A stretch of 64,000 nucleotides of DNA. Source: DATACQ01 sp036555515 (GTDB lineage: Bacteria; Desulfobacterota; Binatia; UBA9968). Numbering within the stretch: the stretch's first letter is position 1; each line of letters begins with the position of its first letter. The stretch lies in contig DATBLC010000055.1 of the NCBI GenBank assembly GCA_036555515.1, positions 1 through 64,000 of the forward strand, written 5' to 3'. Shown here piece by piece: positions 62,054 through 64,000 of this stretch. Position numbers and translations under genes: made by a program. Below the pieces are notes generated by a model, which saw nothing but the letters and a program-made list of their open reading frames with translations, was not told the DNA's origin and made no database searches.

Positions 62054-63058
62054 TCAGTAAGTGTCGAACATGCGCTGGATTTCGTCGGCGTCGGCCGTTT
62101 TCGTCAGCGCCAAAGATAGCAGTAAGCGCGCTTTCCAGGGCTGCAAATTATCGCTGGCGACGAAGCCGCGCTTGGCCAGACCCGGGCTACGCACCACGCG
62201 GCCGGAAGCGACGCGGCTGGACAAGCACATGAGCATGCCGGTTTCTTTGAAGCATTTGTCGAAGGCGGCGTCTTCCGCCGGTGTCGGGCGGCCGGCGCCG
62301 GTGCCGGCGCTGACGATACCCTTTGCGCCTGCCTTAGCCGCAGCCTCGATCATCGTGCCATCGGCGCCGACGTAAGAGACCACGACATCCACCCGTGGCA
62401 GGGACTCCAGATTGCGCACGTCGAACTCGGTTTGCACCGTGTGCGTGCGCACGGGCTGGTGATAAAAAACGATCTTGCCGTCGCCGTCGGCAAATCCCAG
62501 CGGGCCGAGGTCACGGGACTGGAAAGCCTCGACGCGATACGTCGCGTTCTTGGTTACATCGCGGCCATTGTAAATCGTATCGTTCATCACCAGCAAACAG
62601 CCGCGCGCTTTGGAGTTGGGATCAGCGGCGACCTTGACCGCGTTCACCAGATTCAAATAGCCGTCGGCGCTGATGGCCGACGATGGACGCATCGAACCGA
62701 CCACCACTACCGGTTTGTCGGTTTTGAGTACGAGATTTAAAAAATACGCGGTCTCTTCGATGGTGTTGGTGCCATGGGTAATGACGATGCCCTCGGCTTT
62801 GTCTTCATCGACGATCTTGTGAATGGTGCGCACGAGATCGAGCCAGTCTTTGTCGACCAGCGCGTGGCTGGGCAACCGACGAAATGGAATTTCTGTCACC
62901 TCGGCGATTTGTTTCAACTCGGGCAGCATTTCAAGGATCTCGCCGTCTTTCAGGCGCTTGCCAGCCTCGATGTACCATGCGAGGTCGAGCCGGTCCTTGC
63001 CCACGGAATCGATGGTGCCGCCGGTGATGATCAATGCGACTCTGGGTAAATTGGTCAT
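62054..63058 (-). CDS. L-asparaginase-type amidohydrolase, without signal peptide
   Basis: This 334-residue asparaginase/glutaminase-family enzyme has both catalytic motifs. The first is VALIITGGTIDSVG, with Thr in TGGTI. The second is GIVITHGTNTIEETAYFL, with the HGTNT catalytic Thr. Asp and Lys follow in the usual order. No signal peptide is present, so it should be cytoplasmic. An AAGGAAGGG tract precedes the ATG at 63058. Nonamer arrays flank the gene on both sides (61971-62034 and 63133-63223). Confidence 0.9.
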   Translation of the reverse strand: MTNLPRVALIITGGTIDSVGKDRLDLAWYIEAGKRLKDGEILEMLPELKQIAEVTEIPFRRLPSHALVDKDWLDLVRTIHKIVDEDKAEGIVITHGTNTIEETAYFLNLVLKTDKPVVVVGSMRPSSAISADGYLNLVNAVKVAADPNSKARGCLLVMNDTIYNGRDVTKNATYRVEAFQSRDLGPLGFADGDGKIVFYHQPVRTHTVQTEFDVRNLESLPRVDVVVSYVGADGTMIEAAAKAGAKGIVSAGTGAGRPTPAEDAAFDKCFKETGMLMCLSSRVASGRVVRSPGLAKRGFVASDNLQPWKARLLLSLALTKTADADEIQRMFDTY

Positions 63059-63132
63059 GTAACAACCCTTCCTTATAATTTGAGTTATGCGACTTGATTG
63101 ATCTACCGATTTTTACCTACGTACTGCGTTTC

Positions 63133-63223
63133 GTTCAAGCCGTTCAAACCGCTTTCGGACGTTTCAGAAGTTCCAAAGGTTGCAAACGTTCCAATCGATC
63201 AACTCGTTCAAGAAGTTGTCGAA
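63133..63223. repeat. Nonamer (GTTCAANNC) tandem array, about 10 units
   Basis: The longest array in the window: GTTCAAGCC, GTTCAAACC, a 10-bp variant, then GTTTCAGAA, GTTCCAAAG, GTTGCAAAC, GTTCCAATC, GATCAACTC, GTTCAAGAA and GTTGTCGAA. Nine of the ten units keep exact 9-bp register; the third carries one extra base. It sits between the LLM gene end and the asparaginase start. Confidence 0.85.
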
Positions 63224-63257
63224 CGGAAATTTTGTCATCGCCGCACACGATCCCATT

Positions 63258-64000
63258 TTAAGATTTAAACAACGGCAACGACTCCTTGGCAAATTTTTCG
63301 ATCTGTTCGCGCCGCTCGGGATAGTGCGGGATCATGAATTGCAGCCCTATGTGCACGACGCCGATTTCCACGAACTGCTTGAGCCTATCAGCGACCTGTT
63401 CAACGCTACCCTTTAGATAGTCGGTTATCTGTGGGCCGGCGGTGGGAGTCAGCTCAACCGGAAGACAGCAGGCAAGTTCAACTTCGTCTGGATTGCGGCC
63501 TGCTTTCCTAGCCTCGGCGCGGACGTTGTCGAATCGGGCGGCCAATTCGTTGGGAGTGATGCGCACGAAGTAGGGGAACCAGGCGTCGCCAAAAACGCCG
63601 GCTCGCTTCTGCGCGTGCTTACCTTCGCCACCGATCCAAATGGGGATGCGCGGTTTTTGAAACGGTTTCGGATTGAAGGCAATGTCGTCGACGTTGTAAT
63701 AGTTGCCGTGAAAGGTGATGTGCTCATCGGTCCAAAGGCGTTTAAGAAGAGTAAGCTGCTCGTCGGAGATCTTGCCGCGCTCCTTGAACGGCACGTTCAT
63801 GGCGGCGAACTCTTCTTCCATCCAGCCGACGCCGACGCCCAGGATCAGCCGGCCGGTGGAGAGCTGGTCGAGAGTCGTGGCAATTCTGGCCCAGTGCAAT
63901 GGATGGCGATAGGGCATAACCATGACGCTCATGCCGAGCGCGATTTTTTCAGTGCAACCGGCGAGGAAAGCCAAACAAGTCACGGTATCAAAGAACGGCC
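63258..64000 (-). CDS. LLM-class F420/flavin-dependent oxidoreductase, 5'-truncated by window end
   Basis: A luciferase-like monooxygenase-family protein whose N-terminus lies beyond the window. The frame stays open to position 64000, and residues before the in-frame GTG at 63983 (PFFDT) continue the family sequence, so that GTG is not the start. Diagnostic segments are TEKIALGMSVMVMPYRHPLH, GRLILGVGVGWMEEEF, IPIWIGGEGKHAQKRAG and VEQVADRLKQFVEIGV. Flavin or F420 is the expected cofactor; the substrate is unknown. Confidence 0.88.
   Translation of the reverse strand, partial: PFFDTVTCLAFLAGCTEKIALGMSVMVMPYRHPLHWARIATTLDQLSTGRLILGVGVGWMEEEFAAMNVPFKERGKISDEQLTLLKRLWTDEHITFHGNYYNVDDIAFNPKPFQKPRIPIWIGGEGKHAQKRAGVFGDAWFPYFVRITPNELAARFDNVRAEARKAGRNPDEVELACCLPVELTPTAGPQITDYLKGSVEQVADRLKQFVEIGVVHIGLQFMIPHYPERREQIEKFAKESLPLFKS

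Overview
The window is bacterial chromosome: moderately GC-rich, densely packed, with short intergenic gaps. No rRNA or tRNA gene, CRISPR array, phage gene or insertion sequence could be supported. The gene content fits an uncultured Gram-negative soil or groundwater lineage of the Binatia / Tectomicrobia / Rokubacteria kind: many amidohydrolase-2 paralogues, cupins, periplasmic binding proteins of the TctC and NMT1 types without their transporters, a luciferase-like monooxygenase, GatCAB, and CpaE plus DUF4388 signalling. That placement is inferred from gene content only; there is no marker rRNA to test it.

Region 1 (1-14842) is a catabolic block. It holds a binding protein and a fused two-domain ABC permease without an ATPase, a gentisate-dioxygenase-like double cupin, four amidohydrolase/decarboxylase paralogues plus the tail of a fifth, a DHDPS-type aldolase resembling hydratase-aldolases of aromatic degradation, a NicX-like M29-fold protein, a second double cupin and an MFS transporter. 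Together they suggest uptake, decarboxylation, ring opening and aldol cleavage of an unidentified aromatic or heteroaromatic acid.

Region 2 (14882-21634) is a signalling islet: a degenerate GGDEF/intact EAL protein, a PleD-like REC-GGDEF cyclase, a CpaE-like ATPase, a HAMP protein without an output domain, and a DUF4388 protein. Region 3 (21873-28720) is housekeeping: gatCAB on the minus strand, then rnhB-yraN-serS and a fuconolactonase-like amidohydrolase on the plus strand. Region 4 (28721-38935) has a small zinc ribbon, orphan binding proteins with a VOC protein, egtD divergent from a betaine-type ABC transporter of EgtUV architecture, an M20 peptidase gene broken by two frameshifts, a double cupin and a YkgJ-like protein. 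Region 5 (39025-46975) holds uvrB, uvrC, comEC and a sugar-nucleotide-type epimerase. Region 6 (47165-64000) has a large secreted modular protein, thrC with a plant-type cystathionine gamma-synthase, a cupin/binding-protein/thiol-dioxygenase-like operon, two convergent methyltransferases, a MacAB/DevBCA-like exporter with two FtsX permeases, a cytoplasmic-type asparaginase and a truncated LLM oxidoreductase.

Two families of short intergenic repeats recur through the window and are not explained by any gene: a 7-bp unit (TTCAANG), often arranged as inverted arms, and a 9-bp unit (GTTCAANNC) in tandem arrays of up to about ten copies. Nonamer arrays lie on both sides of the asparaginase gene. 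These repeats and the egtD/EgtUV-like neighbourhood are the most interesting signals here.
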